DNA of 64,000 nucleotides from Bradyrhizobium algeriense (GTDB lineage: Bacteria; Pseudomonadota; Alphaproteobacteria; Rhizobiales; Xanthobacteraceae), in NCBI RefSeq assembly GCF_036924595.1, contig NZ_JAZHRV010000001.1, positions 248,001 to 312,000 on the forward strand. The letters are read 5' to 3'. The notes under the pieces are model-generated. The model made no database searches. It was given only the letters and a program-made list of their open reading frames with translations, and was not told the DNA's origin. The translations under genes and the position numbers were made by a program. Of this stretch, positions 16,771 through 24,701 are shown one piece after another (position 1 is the stretch's first letter; each line of letters begins with the position of its first letter).

Positions 16771-17322
16771 ATGGCCAAGTTGATCATGTGGAACCTGATG
16801 ACGCTGGATGGCTTCGTCGAAGGCCCGAACCGCGACATCTCCTGGCATTCCGACGTCTGGGGCGAGGAACTGGAGCAATTGTCGATCGAGCAGTTGACCG
16901 CCGCCGGCGGACTGCTGTTCGGCCGGGTCACCTACGAACTGATGGCCAATCACTGGCCGAGCGCGACCGGCGAAGTCGCCGATTTCATGAATGCCGCGCC
17001 GAAATACGTATTCTCCCGCACGGTGAAGAAATCCGATTGGAACAATACGCAGATGTTCGGCGCTGACGTACCCGCGACCGTCGCCCGCCTGAAACGCGAC
17101 AGCGCCAAGGATATTTTTCTGTTCGGCAGCGCCGATCTCGCTGCCAGCCTGATCCCGCACGGACTGATCGACGAGTTCCGGATCGCCGTGACCCCGATCA
17201 TCCTTGGCGGTGGAACGCCGCTGTTCAAGCCGGGCGAGAAGGTCAGGCTGAAGCTGGTCGACAGCCGGCCATTGTCGACCGGCATCGTGATCCTGCGCTA
17301 CGTGCCGGCCGCGGCAAAATAA
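16771..17322 (+). CDS. dihydrofolate reductase-like (RibD C-terminal domain) protein
   Basis: A 183-residue single-domain protein: WNLMTLDGFVEGPNRDISWH at the start, GGLLFGRVTYELMANHW (about 45-62) and IFLFGSADLAASLI plus EFRIAVTPIILGGGTPLF near the end. This is the YyaP/YwjB type of the RibD-C family, an NADPH-dependent reductase fold with unknown substrate. Two ATGs stand in tandem after AAGGAGGAA; the second (16771) has the better spacing. It is divergent from HxlR, its probable regulator. Confidence 0.88.
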   Translation: MAKLIMWNLMTLDGFVEGPNRDISWHSDVWGEELEQLSIEQLTAAGGLLFGRVTYELMANHWPSATGEVADFMNAAPKYVFSRTVKKSDWNNTQMFGADVPATVARLKRDSAKDIFLFGSADLAASLIPHGLIDEFRIAVTPIILGGGTPLFKPGEKVRLKLVDSRPLSTGIVILRYVPAAAK

Positions 17323-17335
17323 TCTTTGGCCCAGA

Positions 17336-17362
17336 TGTCGGCGCGCGCGAATGCGGGCCGTC
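17336..17362 (+). promoter_or_regulatory. candidate ECF sigma promoter, TGTCGG-N17-CGTC
   Basis: TGTCGG at 17336-17341 and CGTC at 17359-17362, 22 bases before the GST start. It is located in the 62-bp gap after the RibD-like gene. Confidence 0.45.
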
Positions 17363-17384
17363 TTGTTACACCGGGAGTTTTTCG

Positions 17385-18038
17385 ATGTCGCTCACCCTGC
17401 ATTTCCACCCGCTGGCCTCGTACTGCTGGAAGGCGCTGATCGCGCTGTACGAGAACGATACGCCGTTCACGCCGAACCTGGTCGATCTCGGCAATCCCGC
17501 CGAGCGCGCCGCGCTGGTGAAGCTGTGGGGAATAGGAAAATTTCCGGTGCTGCGTGACGATGCGCGCAACGAGACCGTGCCGGAGTCCAGCATCATCGTC
17601 GAATATCTCGACAGGAACTACCGCGGCCGAACGCGGTTCATTCCCGACGATGCCGGCCGCGCCCTGCAGACGCGGCTGCGCGACCGCTTCTACGATCTCT
17701 ATGTGCATCTGCCGATGCAGAAGATCATGATCGACCGGTTGAGGCCCGTAGACAAGACGGATCCGCACGGTGTTGAAGAGGCGAGGGCGCAACTACGGAC
17801 CTCCTACGCCATGATCGAGCAGCAGATGGCACGTGGCGGCTGGGCGATGGGCGACGATTTCACCCTCGCCGATTGCGCTGCGGCGCCGTCGCTGTTCTAC
17901 GGCAACATGGCCGAGCCGTTCGGCGGAATGCACACGAATCTCGCGGCCTATCTCGAGCGGTTGAAGGCGCGTCCCTCATTCGTGCGCGTGCTGAAAGAGG
18001 CCGAGCCCTATTTCCAGATGGTGCCCAAGGAGCGCTAA
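17385..18038 (+). CDS. glutathione S-transferase family protein
   Basis: 217 residues. The thioredoxin-fold half has LHFHPLASYCWKALIALYEN, GKFPVLRDD (cis-Pro) and VPESSIIVEYLDRNY with the Glu-Ser glutathione site at about 66-67. The helical half ends WAMGDDFTLADCAAAPSLFY, the N-capping motif of GSTs. Likely cytosolic detoxification of electrophiles; substrate unknown. GGGAG precedes the ATG, and the SnoaL gene follows after 13 bp, probably in the same transcript from an ECF-type promoter. Confidence 0.92.
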   Translation: MSLTLHFHPLASYCWKALIALYENDTPFTPNLVDLGNPAERAALVKLWGIGKFPVLRDDARNETVPESSIIVEYLDRNYRGRTRFIPDDAGRALQTRLRDRFYDLYVHLPMQKIMIDRLRPVDKTDPHGVEEARAQLRTSYAMIEQQMARGGWAMGDDFTLADCAAAPSLFYGNMAEPFGGMHTNLAAYLERLKARPSFVRVLKEAEPYFQMVPKER

Positions 18039-18051
18039 GAAGGAGCGTTGA

Positions 18052-18426
18052 ATGGTTCACGCAAGCAAGGCAGAGACGATCCGCCGGATCTTCGCAGCCT
18101 ATCTCGCCAACGATCGCGCGTTCGTCGAGAACGCATTCAGCGAGGATTTCCGCTTCACCAGCCCCTACGACGACAATATCGACAAGCCGGCCTATTTCGA
18201 GCGGTGCTGGAAGAACAGCGACTGGATCGAACGGCACGAGCTGGAGCGGATTTTCGTCGAAGGCGATGAAGCCTTTGTCACCTACCGCTGCGTCGCCAAG
18301 GGCGGCAGGAGCTTTCGCAATACCGAGTTTTTCGGCTTCGAGGGCGACAAGGTGAAGCGCATCGACGTTTATTTCGGTGCCGCCTACCAGAATGGCGCGT
18401 TCGTCAAACAGCAGCCGTCGGCCTGA
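18052..18426 (+). CDS. SnoaL/NTF2-like protein
   Basis: A 124-residue protein of the NTF2 cone fold: ETIRRIFAAYLANDRAFVEN at the start, DFRFTSPYDDNIDKPAYFER, and FFGFEGDKVKRIDVYFG near the end. Members act as hydrolases, isomerases or ligand binders; no function can be fixed. AAGGAG precedes the ATG 13 bp after the GST stop, so it is probably co-transcribed with it. Confidence 0.85.
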   Translation: MVHASKAETIRRIFAAYLANDRAFVENAFSEDFRFTSPYDDNIDKPAYFERCWKNSDWIERHELERIFVEGDEAFVTYRCVAKGGRSFRNTEFFGFEGDKVKRIDVYFGAAYQNGAFVKQQPSA

Positions 18427-18432
18427 CCGGAT

Positions 18433-18460
18433 TGTCGGTTTGGCGCACGCCTCCTGCGTC
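18433..18460 (+). promoter_or_regulatory. candidate ECF sigma promoter, TGTCGG-N18-CGTC
   Basis: TGTCGG at 18433-18438 and CGTC at 18457-18460, 33 bases before the serine hydrolase start. The spacer is 18 bases, as at 8123. Confidence 0.4.
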
Positions 18461-18493
18461 AGATACCGCATTTGAAAAGGGAAGGAACGAAGA

Positions 18494-19687
18494 ATGAGCG
18501 ACGCTCTCTCGCGGCCGCGCCTCGCGCGCATGCATAATGTCATGGCCGGCCATGTCGCCAGCGGCGATATGCCGGGCCTGGTGACGCTGGTCAGCCGCCG
18601 TGGCGAAATTCACGTCGATGCCATTGGAAAAATGGCAATCGGCGGCGCGCCGGTGCAGCGCAACACCATCTTCCGCATCGCCTCCATGACCAAGCCGGTC
18701 ACGGCGGTTGCCGCAATGATCCTGGTCGAGGAATGCAAGTTGCGGCTCGATGACCCCGTCGATCCCTTTCTGCCTGAACTGGCCGGCCGCGAGGTGCTGC
18801 GCGCCGTCGATGGGCCGCTCGATGATACCGTGACCGCCCGCCGCGCGATCACGCTGCGCGATCTCCTGACGTTCCGACTTGGTCTCGGCATGCTGATGGT
18901 GTTTCCCGATCGCTATCCAATCCAGAAGGCGATCGCCGAAGCCGGCTTTGCGCCGGGGCCGGTATTCCCTTCGTTTCCGCCGGATGAATTGATGCGGCGC
19001 TACGGCACGCTGCCGCTGATCTATCAGCCGGGCGAACGCTGGCTCTACAACAGCGGCACCGACATTCTCTCCGTGCTGATCGCGCGCGCGGCGGGCGTGA
19101 CATTTGCTAAATTTCTTGAAGATCGCATCTTCGCGCCGCTCGGCATGAAGGATACCGGCTTTTACGTGCCCGAAGCCAGTCGCGCGCGTTTCGCGACCGC
19201 CTATGCGCGGGACCCCGCAACCAGCGAATTGAAGGTGTTCGATGATCCCGCCACCGGCAAATGGGCAAAACCGCCGGTGTTCGAGAACGGCAGCGCCGGA
19301 CTTGTATCGACCGCCGATGATTTCAATGCCTTTGCGCAGATGATGTTGAACGGCGGAAGGTTAGGCAGCGAGCGCATCCTGTCGCGGCCGTCGGTCGAAC
19401 TGATGACGGCCGATCAGCTCACGCCCGCGCAGAAGCAGGGCTCCGAGCTTTTCTTCGGCGACGTCAAGGGTTGGGGCTTTGGGCTCTCTGTGTACACCGG
19501 GCGAGACGATCTCTGCAGCGTGCCGGGCCGCTTCGGCTGGTTCGGCGGCTACGGAACCTCGTGGTATTCCGACCCCCGGGAGAGTTTCACCGGCATTCTG
19601 TTGACGCAGCGGATGATGGAATCGCCGCAACCGCCGCGTGTGATGAGCGACTTCTGGACCTCCGCCTATCAGGCGATCGGCGATTGA
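18494..19687 (+). CDS. serine hydrolase, class C beta-lactamase/esterase family
   Basis: 397 residues without a signal peptide, so probably cytoplasmic. The nucleophile motif is SMTK (about residue 64-67), followed by the YNSG motif (about 184, Tyr-x-Ser-type) and GGYGTSW near 355 as the third box (HxG-like). This is the EstB/LACTB branch (penicillin-binding-protein-like esterases) rather than a secreted AmpC. Substrate unknown. GAAGGA precedes the ATG, and a TGTCGG-N18-CGTC element lies upstream. Confidence 0.9.
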   Translation: MSDALSRPRLARMHNVMAGHVASGDMPGLVTLVSRRGEIHVDAIGKMAIGGAPVQRNTIFRIASMTKPVTAVAAMILVEECKLRLDDPVDPFLPELAGREVLRAVDGPLDDTVTARRAITLRDLLTFRLGLGMLMVFPDRYPIQKAIAEAGFAPGPVFPSFPPDELMRRYGTLPLIYQPGERWLYNSGTDILSVLIARAAGVTFAKFLEDRIFAPLGMKDTGFYVPEASRARFATAYARDPATSELKVFDDPATGKWAKPPVFENGSAGLVSTADDFNAFAQMMLNGGRLGSERILSRPSVELMTADQLTPAQKQGSELFFGDVKGWGFGLSVYTGRDDLCSVPGRFGWFGGYGTSWYSDPRESFTGILLTQRMMESPQPPRVMSDFWTSAYQAIGD

Positions 19688-19729
19688 TGGCCGGCGGTCA
19701 AATTAGATCCAAATTAATTTCCACTGACA

Positions 19730-19756
19730 TGTCGGGGGCGTAAAAGCCCGCTCGTC
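19730..19756 (+). promoter_or_regulatory. candidate ECF sigma promoter, TGTCGG-N17-CGTC
   Basis: TGTCGG at 19730-19735 and CGTC at 19753-19756 (CGCTCGTC), 59 bases before the YCII gene at 19816. Confidence 0.55.
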
Positions 19757-19815
19757 TTGTTGACGAAGGCCGACGGGATGGTAGCCGGCCCAAGAAGATC
19801 AACCGGAGAATAGCG

Positions 19816-20229
19816 ATGCGATTCATGGTGATTGTGAAGGCCAGCAAGGATACGGAAGCCGGTGTGATGCCGAGCACGGAACTGCTCACCGCGATGGGCA
19901 AGTTCAACGAGGAGCTGGTGAAGGCCGGCGTGATGGAGGCGGGCGAGGGCCTGCATCCGACCTCGAAGGGCGCACGGATCAAGTATGGCAGCGGGCAGGG
20001 CGGCGTCAGCCGCGGGCCGTTCGCTTTCTCGGGCGATCTCGTCGCCGGCTTCTGGCTGATCAACACCAAATCGCTGGATGAAGCGATCGACTGGATGAAG
20101 CGCGCGCCGTTCCTCGATGGCGACGAGATCGAGATCCGCCAGGTGTTTGCCGCGGAAGATTTCGGCGAAGCGCTCACCCCCGAACTGCGCGAGCAGGAAG
20201 AGCGGCTGCGCGCCTCCGCGAAGAAATAA
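19816..20229 (+). CDS. YCII/DGPF-domain protein
   Basis: 137 residues of the DGPF type: MRFMVIVKASKDTEAGVMPS, GLHPTSKGARIKYG, RGPFAFSGDLVAGFWLIN (here RGPF replaces DGPF) and a tail of the RQVFAAEDFGEALTPELREQ kind. It is a close relative of the next gene, from which it is separated by a hairpin repeat, so the two are a likely tandem duplication. The role of the family is unknown; it is tied to ECF42 sigma factors, and the element at 19730 supports this. Confidence 0.88.
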   Translation: MRFMVIVKASKDTEAGVMPSTELLTAMGKFNEELVKAGVMEAGEGLHPTSKGARIKYGSGQGGVSRGPFAFSGDLVAGFWLINTKSLDEAIDWMKRAPFLDGDEIEIRQVFAAEDFGEALTPELREQEERLRASAKK

Positions 20230-20237
20230 CTCTCCTC

Positions 20238-20279
20238 GTCATTTCGGGTCTGGTCCCTCGGACCATCCCGGAATGACGC
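20238..20279. repeat. short hairpin repeat (cgtcatt-ccggg family)
   Basis: CGTCATTTCGGG at 20238-20249 pairs with CCCGGAATGACG (about 20267-20278) with one mismatch, and TGGTCC-CTC-GGACCA forms the tip. A partial copy of the family lies at 61876. It separates the two YCII genes and could attenuate read-through. Confidence 0.7.
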
Positions 20280-20301
20280 CAAACAACAAAGGACACCCAC
20301 C

Positions 20302-20727
20302 ATGCGCTTCATGATGCTGATGATCCCCCTGGGCTATGAGACCGCGCCGCCGGACGTCCAGCTCGATCCCGAACGGGTCAAGGCGATGATGAAATACAAC
20401 GAGGCGCTCAAGGACGCCGGCGTACTGATCGCGCTCGATGGGCTGCATCCGCCTTCGATGGGCGCACGGGTTTCCTTCGCCACCGGCAAGCCTGTCGTCA
20501 CCGACGGCCCCTTCACCGAGGCCAAGGAAGTGCTCGGCGGCTACTGGATGATCAACGTGAAGTCGCGCGAGGAGGCGATCGCCTGGGCCAAGAAATGCCC
20601 GGCCTCCGAGAACGAGATCATCGAAATCCGCCAGGTGCAGGAGATATCCGATTTCTCCGAAGAGGTGCAGCAGGCAGCCAAAGGCTTTGACGAGTTGCAG
20701 AAGGGAAATGCGCACAAGGCGCGGTGA
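20302..20727 (+). CDS. YCII/DGPF-domain protein
   Basis: 141 residues: MRFMMLMIPLGYETAPPDVQ, GLHPPSMGARVSFATG, TDGPFTEAKEVLGGYWMINV (the full DGPF motif, about residues 75-78) and IRQVQEISDFSEEVQQAAKG. It is the best preserved DGPF protein of the three in this region. AAAGGA precedes the ATG. It lies between a sister YCII gene and a GST gene and probably shares their stress-type role. Confidence 0.9.
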   Translation: MRFMMLMIPLGYETAPPDVQLDPERVKAMMKYNEALKDAGVLIALDGLHPPSMGARVSFATGKPVVTDGPFTEAKEVLGGYWMINVKSREEAIAWAKKCPASENEIIEIRQVQEISDFSEEVQQAAKGFDELQKGNAHKAR

Positions 20728-20788
20728 GTTTGCCTTGACAGCTTGCCAGCCTCGCAGCCGATGATTCTGGCCAAGGAGGAGCCTCACG

Positions 20789-21436
20789 ATGACCATCACC
20801 ATTACCGCCTTTGAACGGTCACCCGATGGCGGCAAGGGACTGGCGCGTGATACGCGCGTCCGCTGGGCGCTGGAGGAAGTGGGCCAACCTTACGAGGTTC
20901 GTCTTGTTTCGTTTGGGGCGATGAAGGAACCCGCACATCTGGCGCTTCATCCTTTCGGGCAGATTCCGACCTTTGAGGAAGGCGATCTCGGCTTGTTCGA
21001 GACGGGCGCGATCGTGTTCCACATCGCGGAGCGCCATGCGGGCCTGTGGCCGGACGATGCGAATGCAAGGGCGCGCGCGATCACATGGATGTTCGCCGCG
21101 CTCAGCACAGTGGAGCCGCCGATCCTTGAACTCGTAACCGCCAGGATCCTTGAGGGCGACAAGTCCTGGACCGCGCAACGCATGCCTCTCGTCGAGGATC
21201 GCGTCCGTGACCGGTTGGGGCAACTTTCCCGTCGCCTTGGCGGTGTCGACTGGCTCGATGGCGCGTTCAGCGCGGGCGACCTGATGATGGTGTCGGTGCT
21301 GCTCAGGTTGAAAGCGTCGGGTTTGCTGGACGAATATCCGAACCTCTCCGCCTATGTGGCCCGCGGCGAAGCGCGGCCCGCCTACAAGCGTGCCTTCGAC
21401 GCTCAATTGGCGGTCAACAAGCCACCGGCCGGCTGA
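20789..21436 (+). CDS. glutathione S-transferase family protein
   Basis: 215 residues. The N-terminal half has RVRWALEEVGQPYEVRLVSF, FGQIPTFEEGDLGLFETGAI (cis-Pro loop and Glu-Thr glutathione site) and the C-terminal half has the GST N-cap region as LDGAFSAGDLMMVSVLLRLK. This resembles the GSTs that accompany DGPF genes. AAGGAGGA precedes the ATG. Substrate unknown. Confidence 0.9.
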   Translation: MTITITAFERSPDGGKGLARDTRVRWALEEVGQPYEVRLVSFGAMKEPAHLALHPFGQIPTFEEGDLGLFETGAIVFHIAERHAGLWPDDANARARAITWMFAALSTVEPPILELVTARILEGDKSWTAQRMPLVEDRVRDRLGQLSRRLGGVDWLDGAFSAGDLMMVSVLLRLKASGLLDEYPNLSAYVARGEARPAYKRAFDAQLAVNKPPAG

Positions 21437-21527
21437 TTGAGGTCCGCTCGAAGCCGACATCCGAGAGTTTATGGGTCCTGACCCTACGCCTATCGCGATC
21501 CGTCAACCGCAAAAGAGGAGAAACCTC

Positions 21528-21893
21528 ATGAGCACCAACGATACGTTCCTCGCTGTCTTTCTCGGCAGCAAGACCAGTGCGAAAATGGCGGCCTGGAATG
21601 CGCTGCCCGAGGCTGAGCGGCGCGCCAAGGAGGCGCAGGGAATCGCGGCGTGGAAGGCTTGGGTCGACAAGCACCAGGCGGCGATCGCCGCCATGGGAGG
21701 CCCGCTGGGCAAGACCAAGAAAGTCGATGCAAACGGTATTGCCGACATCGCCAACGAGATGGGCGCCTTCGCGGTGGTGCGCGCCGGCTCACATGAGGCC
21801 GCCGCGAAACTGTTCGAGAACCACCCGCACTTTGCGATCTTTCCCGGCGAGCGCGTTGAGATCATGCCGGTCCTCCCGATCCCGGGCGGTTAG
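21528..21893 (+). CDS. YCII-like small protein
   Basis: A 121-residue protein beginning MSTNDTFLAVFLGSKTSAKM with GGPLGKTKKVDANGIADIAN in the middle and HFAIFPGERVEIMPVLPIP at the end. It has the ferredoxin-like layout of YCII proteins (the HPHF..PG.ivEIMPv end is typical) but lacks a clear DGPF box. GAGGAG precedes the ATG at 21528; the frame is open 57 bases further up without a ribosome site. It closes the stress-gene run. Confidence 0.85.
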   Translation: MSTNDTFLAVFLGSKTSAKMAAWNALPEAERRAKEAQGIAAWKAWVDKHQAAIAAMGGPLGKTKKVDANGIADIANEMGAFAVVRAGSHEAAAKLFENHPHFAIFPGERVEIMPVLPIPGG

Positions 21894-21991
21894 ACCCGGG
21901 CGGCTCGGAGCGCCCGGTCGCGCCGCACGCCGTTAATCTTGATGAACGCCAGTTAACGGCCTCAAAATAAGTGACCTTTTCACCCGGCTCA

Positions 21992-22008
21992 TGTAAAAGC
22001 CTTTCACA
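21992..22008. promoter_or_regulatory. candidate TetR operator over its own start codon
   Basis: TGTAAAAGCCTTTCACA is a near-palindrome nested in GCTCATGT-N11-ACATGAGC (21987-22013). It overlaps the ATG at 22008. A similar 17-mer lies at 22778-22794 in front of the next gene. Confidence 0.5.
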
Positions 22009-22721
22009 TGAGCTGGCGAAAGGACCAAGGCCGCAGCGAGCGCGGCTACCACCACGGCAATCTGAAAGAGGCGCTGCTGCAGGCGGCGCTCGGCCTGATT
22101 GCCGAAAAAGGCGCGGCCGGCTTCACCTTCGCCGACGCGGCGCGGATGGCCGGCGTCAGCCCCGCCGCGCCCTACCGCCATTTCCGCGATCGCGATGAAT
22201 TGCTGTCCTCGATCGCCCAGCGCGGTTTTGAGCAGTTCGAGGCGCTGCTGACCCAGGCCTGGGACGACGGCCGGCCGGACACGGTCACGGCGTTTGAGCG
22301 GGTAGGGAAGGCCTATCTGGCGTTTGCGCGCAACGAGCCCGCATTCTACTCGGCGATGTTCGAATCCGGCCTTCCGGTCGATGCAAACCCTACATTGATG
22401 GCTGCGAGCGAGCGCGCCTTCGCCATCATCCGCGCCGCCGCCGAACGGCTTGCTGCGCTGGCGCCGCCCGGCATGCCGCGGCCGCCGGCGATGATGATGG
22501 CGCTGCACATCTGGTCGATGTCGCATGGCGTGGCCTCGCTGTTCGGCCGCGGCGATGCGGCGCGGCGCAAGCTGCCTATGTCGCCGGAAGAACTCCTGGA
22601 AGCCGAAGTGCTGATCTATCTGCGCGGCCTCGGCTTCCCGACCGAGCGCCGGCCGGAATCCAGACCGCCGGGTCCGCCGCCAGTGCCGCCCGCCGGTGGT
22701 CCCTGGGGAACCCCCAAATAA
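22008..22721 (+). CDS. TetR/AcrR-family regulator with WHG domain
   Basis: 237 residues. A basic arm (RSERGYHHGNLKEALLQAAL) leads into the helix-turn-helix at about 30-65 (FTFADAARMAGVSPAAPYRH, a frequent TetR variant). The C-terminal domain has the HIWSMSHGVASLFGRG stretch of the TetR WHG type. A Pro-rich tail (RPPGPPPVPPAGGP) is added after about 215. The inverted repeat across the start codon suggests autorepression, and the matching 17-mer upstream of the DUF2852 gene suggests that gene as a second target. Confidence 0.9.
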   Translation: MSWRKDQGRSERGYHHGNLKEALLQAALGLIAEKGAAGFTFADAARMAGVSPAAPYRHFRDRDELLSSIAQRGFEQFEALLTQAWDDGRPDTVTAFERVGKAYLAFARNEPAFYSAMFESGLPVDANPTLMAASERAFAIIRAAAERLAALAPPGMPRPPAMMMALHIWSMSHGVASLFGRGDAARRKLPMSPEELLEAEVLIYLRGLGFPTERRPESRPPGPPPVPPAGGPWGTPK

Positions 22722-22749
22722 TTTTTCGAAGGTGCGGCCAGCCGCCCGC

Positions 22750-22794
22750 TTGACAAAAATTCTGGATGGTTTAGGTATGTAAATGTTATTTACA
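22750..22794 (+). promoter_or_regulatory. promoter region with candidate TetR operator upstream of DUF2852 gene
   Basis: TTGACA at 22750-22755 is a good -35 box, with an AT-rich -10 zone near 22773-22781. The 17-mer TGTAAATGTTATTTACA (22778-22794) has perfect 7-base arms around 3 bases and would overlap the start of transcription. Its arms resemble those of the site at 21992. Confidence 0.55.
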
Positions 22795-22829
22795 TTCACA
22801 ATGGCGTGATCGCCGTCATGGAGAGGGAA

Positions 22830-23315
22830 ATGGCCTACACCGCAGATGTCAATCGATGGCGCGGCCCGACGGAAGAGAACTATCGCCCGCATATGCTTGA
22901 GAGCCCCTGGCACCCCGGCTGGATCGCGGTGACCATCCTAGGCTTCATCATCTGGTGGCCGATCGGCCTTGCCCTCCTCTTTTTCACACTAGGGAGCAGA
23001 AAAATGGGTTGCTGGAGCAACGGAGATCGCTGGCAGAACAAGATGGAGCGGATGCAGTACAAGATGGACCGGATGCGTAACCGCATGGAGAGCCGCGGCT
23101 TTGGCGGCTTCGGCTTCGGCCCGCCGACCAGCGGCAACCGCGCCTTCGACGAGTACCGCATGGAAACCCTGCGCCGGCTCGAGGAAGAGCAGGTCGAGTT
23201 CAAGAATTTCCTCGATCGCCTGCGTCACGCCAAGGACAAGGAAGAGTTCGACCAGTTCATGGCGCAGCACAAGACGCGTCCGACCCCGCCGAACGACCAG
23301 CCGCAGCAGGGCTGA
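22830..23315 (+). CDS. DUF2852 membrane protein
   Basis: About 161 residues: MAYTADVNRWRGPTEENYRP, then ESPWHPGWIAVTILGFIIWW (membrane helix, residues about 26-52) and a cytoplasmic half rich in Met and Arg with a coiled-coil character (MERMQYKMDRMRNRMES) ending in RLEEEQVEFKNFLDRLRHAK. This matches DUF2852, an alphaproteobacterial family of unknown role. The ATG at 22830 fits family starts; ATGs at 22818 and a GTG at 22806 are in frame. The TetR-type operator upstream suggests control by the preceding gene. Confidence 0.8.
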   Translation: MAYTADVNRWRGPTEENYRPHMLESPWHPGWIAVTILGFIIWWPIGLALLFFTLGSRKMGCWSNGDRWQNKMERMQYKMDRMRNRMESRGFGGFGFGPPTSGNRAFDEYRMETLRRLEEEQVEFKNFLDRLRHAKDKEEFDQFMAQHKTRPTPPNDQPQQG

Positions 23316-23319
23316 AGCA

Positions 23320-23373
23320 TAGCGTTTTCAAGCGAAGTGGATACCGGTTCGCGTGAAGAAAACGCGTCAAAAG
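23320..23373. repeat. interspersed repeat, 'agcgttttcaagcg...gaaaacgc' family
   Basis: AGCGTTTTCAAGCG at 23321 and GAAAACGCGTCAAAA near 23358-23372 form the ends; GCGTTTTC pairs with GAAAACGC. Related copies lie at 12673-12690 and 13163-13212. I recall this repeat as frequent in Bradyrhizobium and relatives. Confidence 0.7.
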
Positions 23374-23441
23374 TAAAGCGCGCGTCGCGAGTGAGAGTTC
23401 AGCCTCAGGCGTGATGCCCCCATGATGCCTGATGGCGATAC

Positions 23442-23480
23442 AACCGCCCATCTGCGAGAGCAGGTGGGCGGTTTGTTTTT
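23442..23480 (+). terminator. strong rho-independent terminator without an adjacent gene
   Basis: AACCGCCCATCTG pairs with CAGGTGGGCGGTT (one mismatch) and is followed by TGTTTTT. It lies 127 bp beyond the DUF2852 stop and past a repeat, so it may end that transcript or a small RNA from the preceding 70 bases. The rest of 23481-23704 shows no gene. Confidence 0.7.
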
Positions 23481-23704
23481 AAACACCTGGCGTTCTCGGG
23501 AAGCAGCCCGGTCCGGCTTCCGCTGTGACCCGAAACCGACATGCCGCAGCCGTCGCTTCATGCCTGGCCCTGAGGGAAGGAACGGGCATCCTCCAGCTAC
23601 GCAAGAGGCGCGCTTTCGACCCCGATGCGAACGATCGAGGCTGACAAGCGTCATCGCGGCGGATAAGTTTCTCCACGGGTATGCGCCCTTTGAGAGACGG
23701 CGAC

Positions 23705-24661
23705 ATGGATATCCGTGCTCCCGACCAGAGATATAATCCTTACCGCATCTTTTCGCGAGAGCAGTGGGCCGCGCTGCGCAACGACACGCCGATGACGCTG
23801 GAGCCCGGCGAATTCTCGCAGCTGCGTTCGATGCATGACCGCCTCGACCTCAAGGAGGTCGAGGAAATCTATCTGCCGCTCTCGCGCCTGTTGTCGATCT
23901 ATGTCGATGCCGCGCAGCGGCTTTATTACGCTCAGCGTCAGTTTCTCGGCATCCGCGACCGCAAAGTGCCCTACATCATCGGTATCGCCGGCTCGGCTGC
24001 AGTGGGTAAGTCGAGCACCGCGCGTGTCCTGCAGGCGCTGCTCGCACGATGGTCGCCGCGGCCCAAAGTCGATCTGGTAACAACCGATGGCTTTCTCTTT
24101 CCCAAAGCGGTGCTGGAGCGCGAAGGGCTGATGCAGAAGAAGGGATTTCCGGAGAGCTACGATCGGGCGCGGTTGTTGTCGTTCCTGAGCGACGTCAAGG
24201 CCGGACGAAGCCCGGTGCGGGCGCCGGTCTATTCGCATTTGACCTACGATATCGTTCCGAACCAGTGACAGGAGGTCGACCAGCCCGATATCCTTATTGT
24301 CGAGGGCGTGAATGTCCTGCAGACCGCCCCGTTGCCGCACCACGGCAGGGCAGTGCCCGTCGTCTCCGACTTTTTCGACTTCTCCGTTTACATCGACGCG
24401 GACGTGTCGGTGCTGCGCGATTGGTATGTGAAGCGCTTTCTGACCTTCCGCGACACCGCGTTCCACGATCCAAGGTCCTATTTCCACCGCTATTCGCTGC
24501 TGTCGGACGATGAAGCGATCGCCACCGCAACGGCGATCTGGGAGCGCACAAATTTCGCCAATCTCGAGGAAAACATCCTGCCGACGCGGCCGCGCGCGAC
24601 GCTGATCCTCACTAAGGGTGCCGATCACGTCATCGAGACGGTGGCGCTGCGACGGCTTTAG
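23705..24661 (+). pseudogene. coaA: pantothenate kinase (CoaA type), interrupted by in-frame TGA
   Basis: Two consecutive parts of one frame make a full CoaA of about 318 residues. Part one starts [20 protein letters not shown] and has the P-loop [12 protein letters not shown] (about residue 100), VTTDGFLFP and [16 protein letters not shown] at 24266-24268 follows, then [33 protein letters not shown] and [15 protein letters not shown] to the stop at 24661. There is no frameshift, and TGG (Trp) would be one base away. CoaA phosphorylates pantothenate, the first step of CoA synthesis. The gene stands alone among repeats, so it may be a decayed second copy. Confidence 0.85.
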
Positions 24662-24701
24662 CGCTGAGCGTACTTGAGCGAAAGTCGGCGGTGACGCTCC
24701 T

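Noticed and set aside
23367..23654. 95-codon reverse frame upstream of coaA
   Set aside because: It runs through a terminator hairpin and a repeat and has no ribosome site; not called as a gene.
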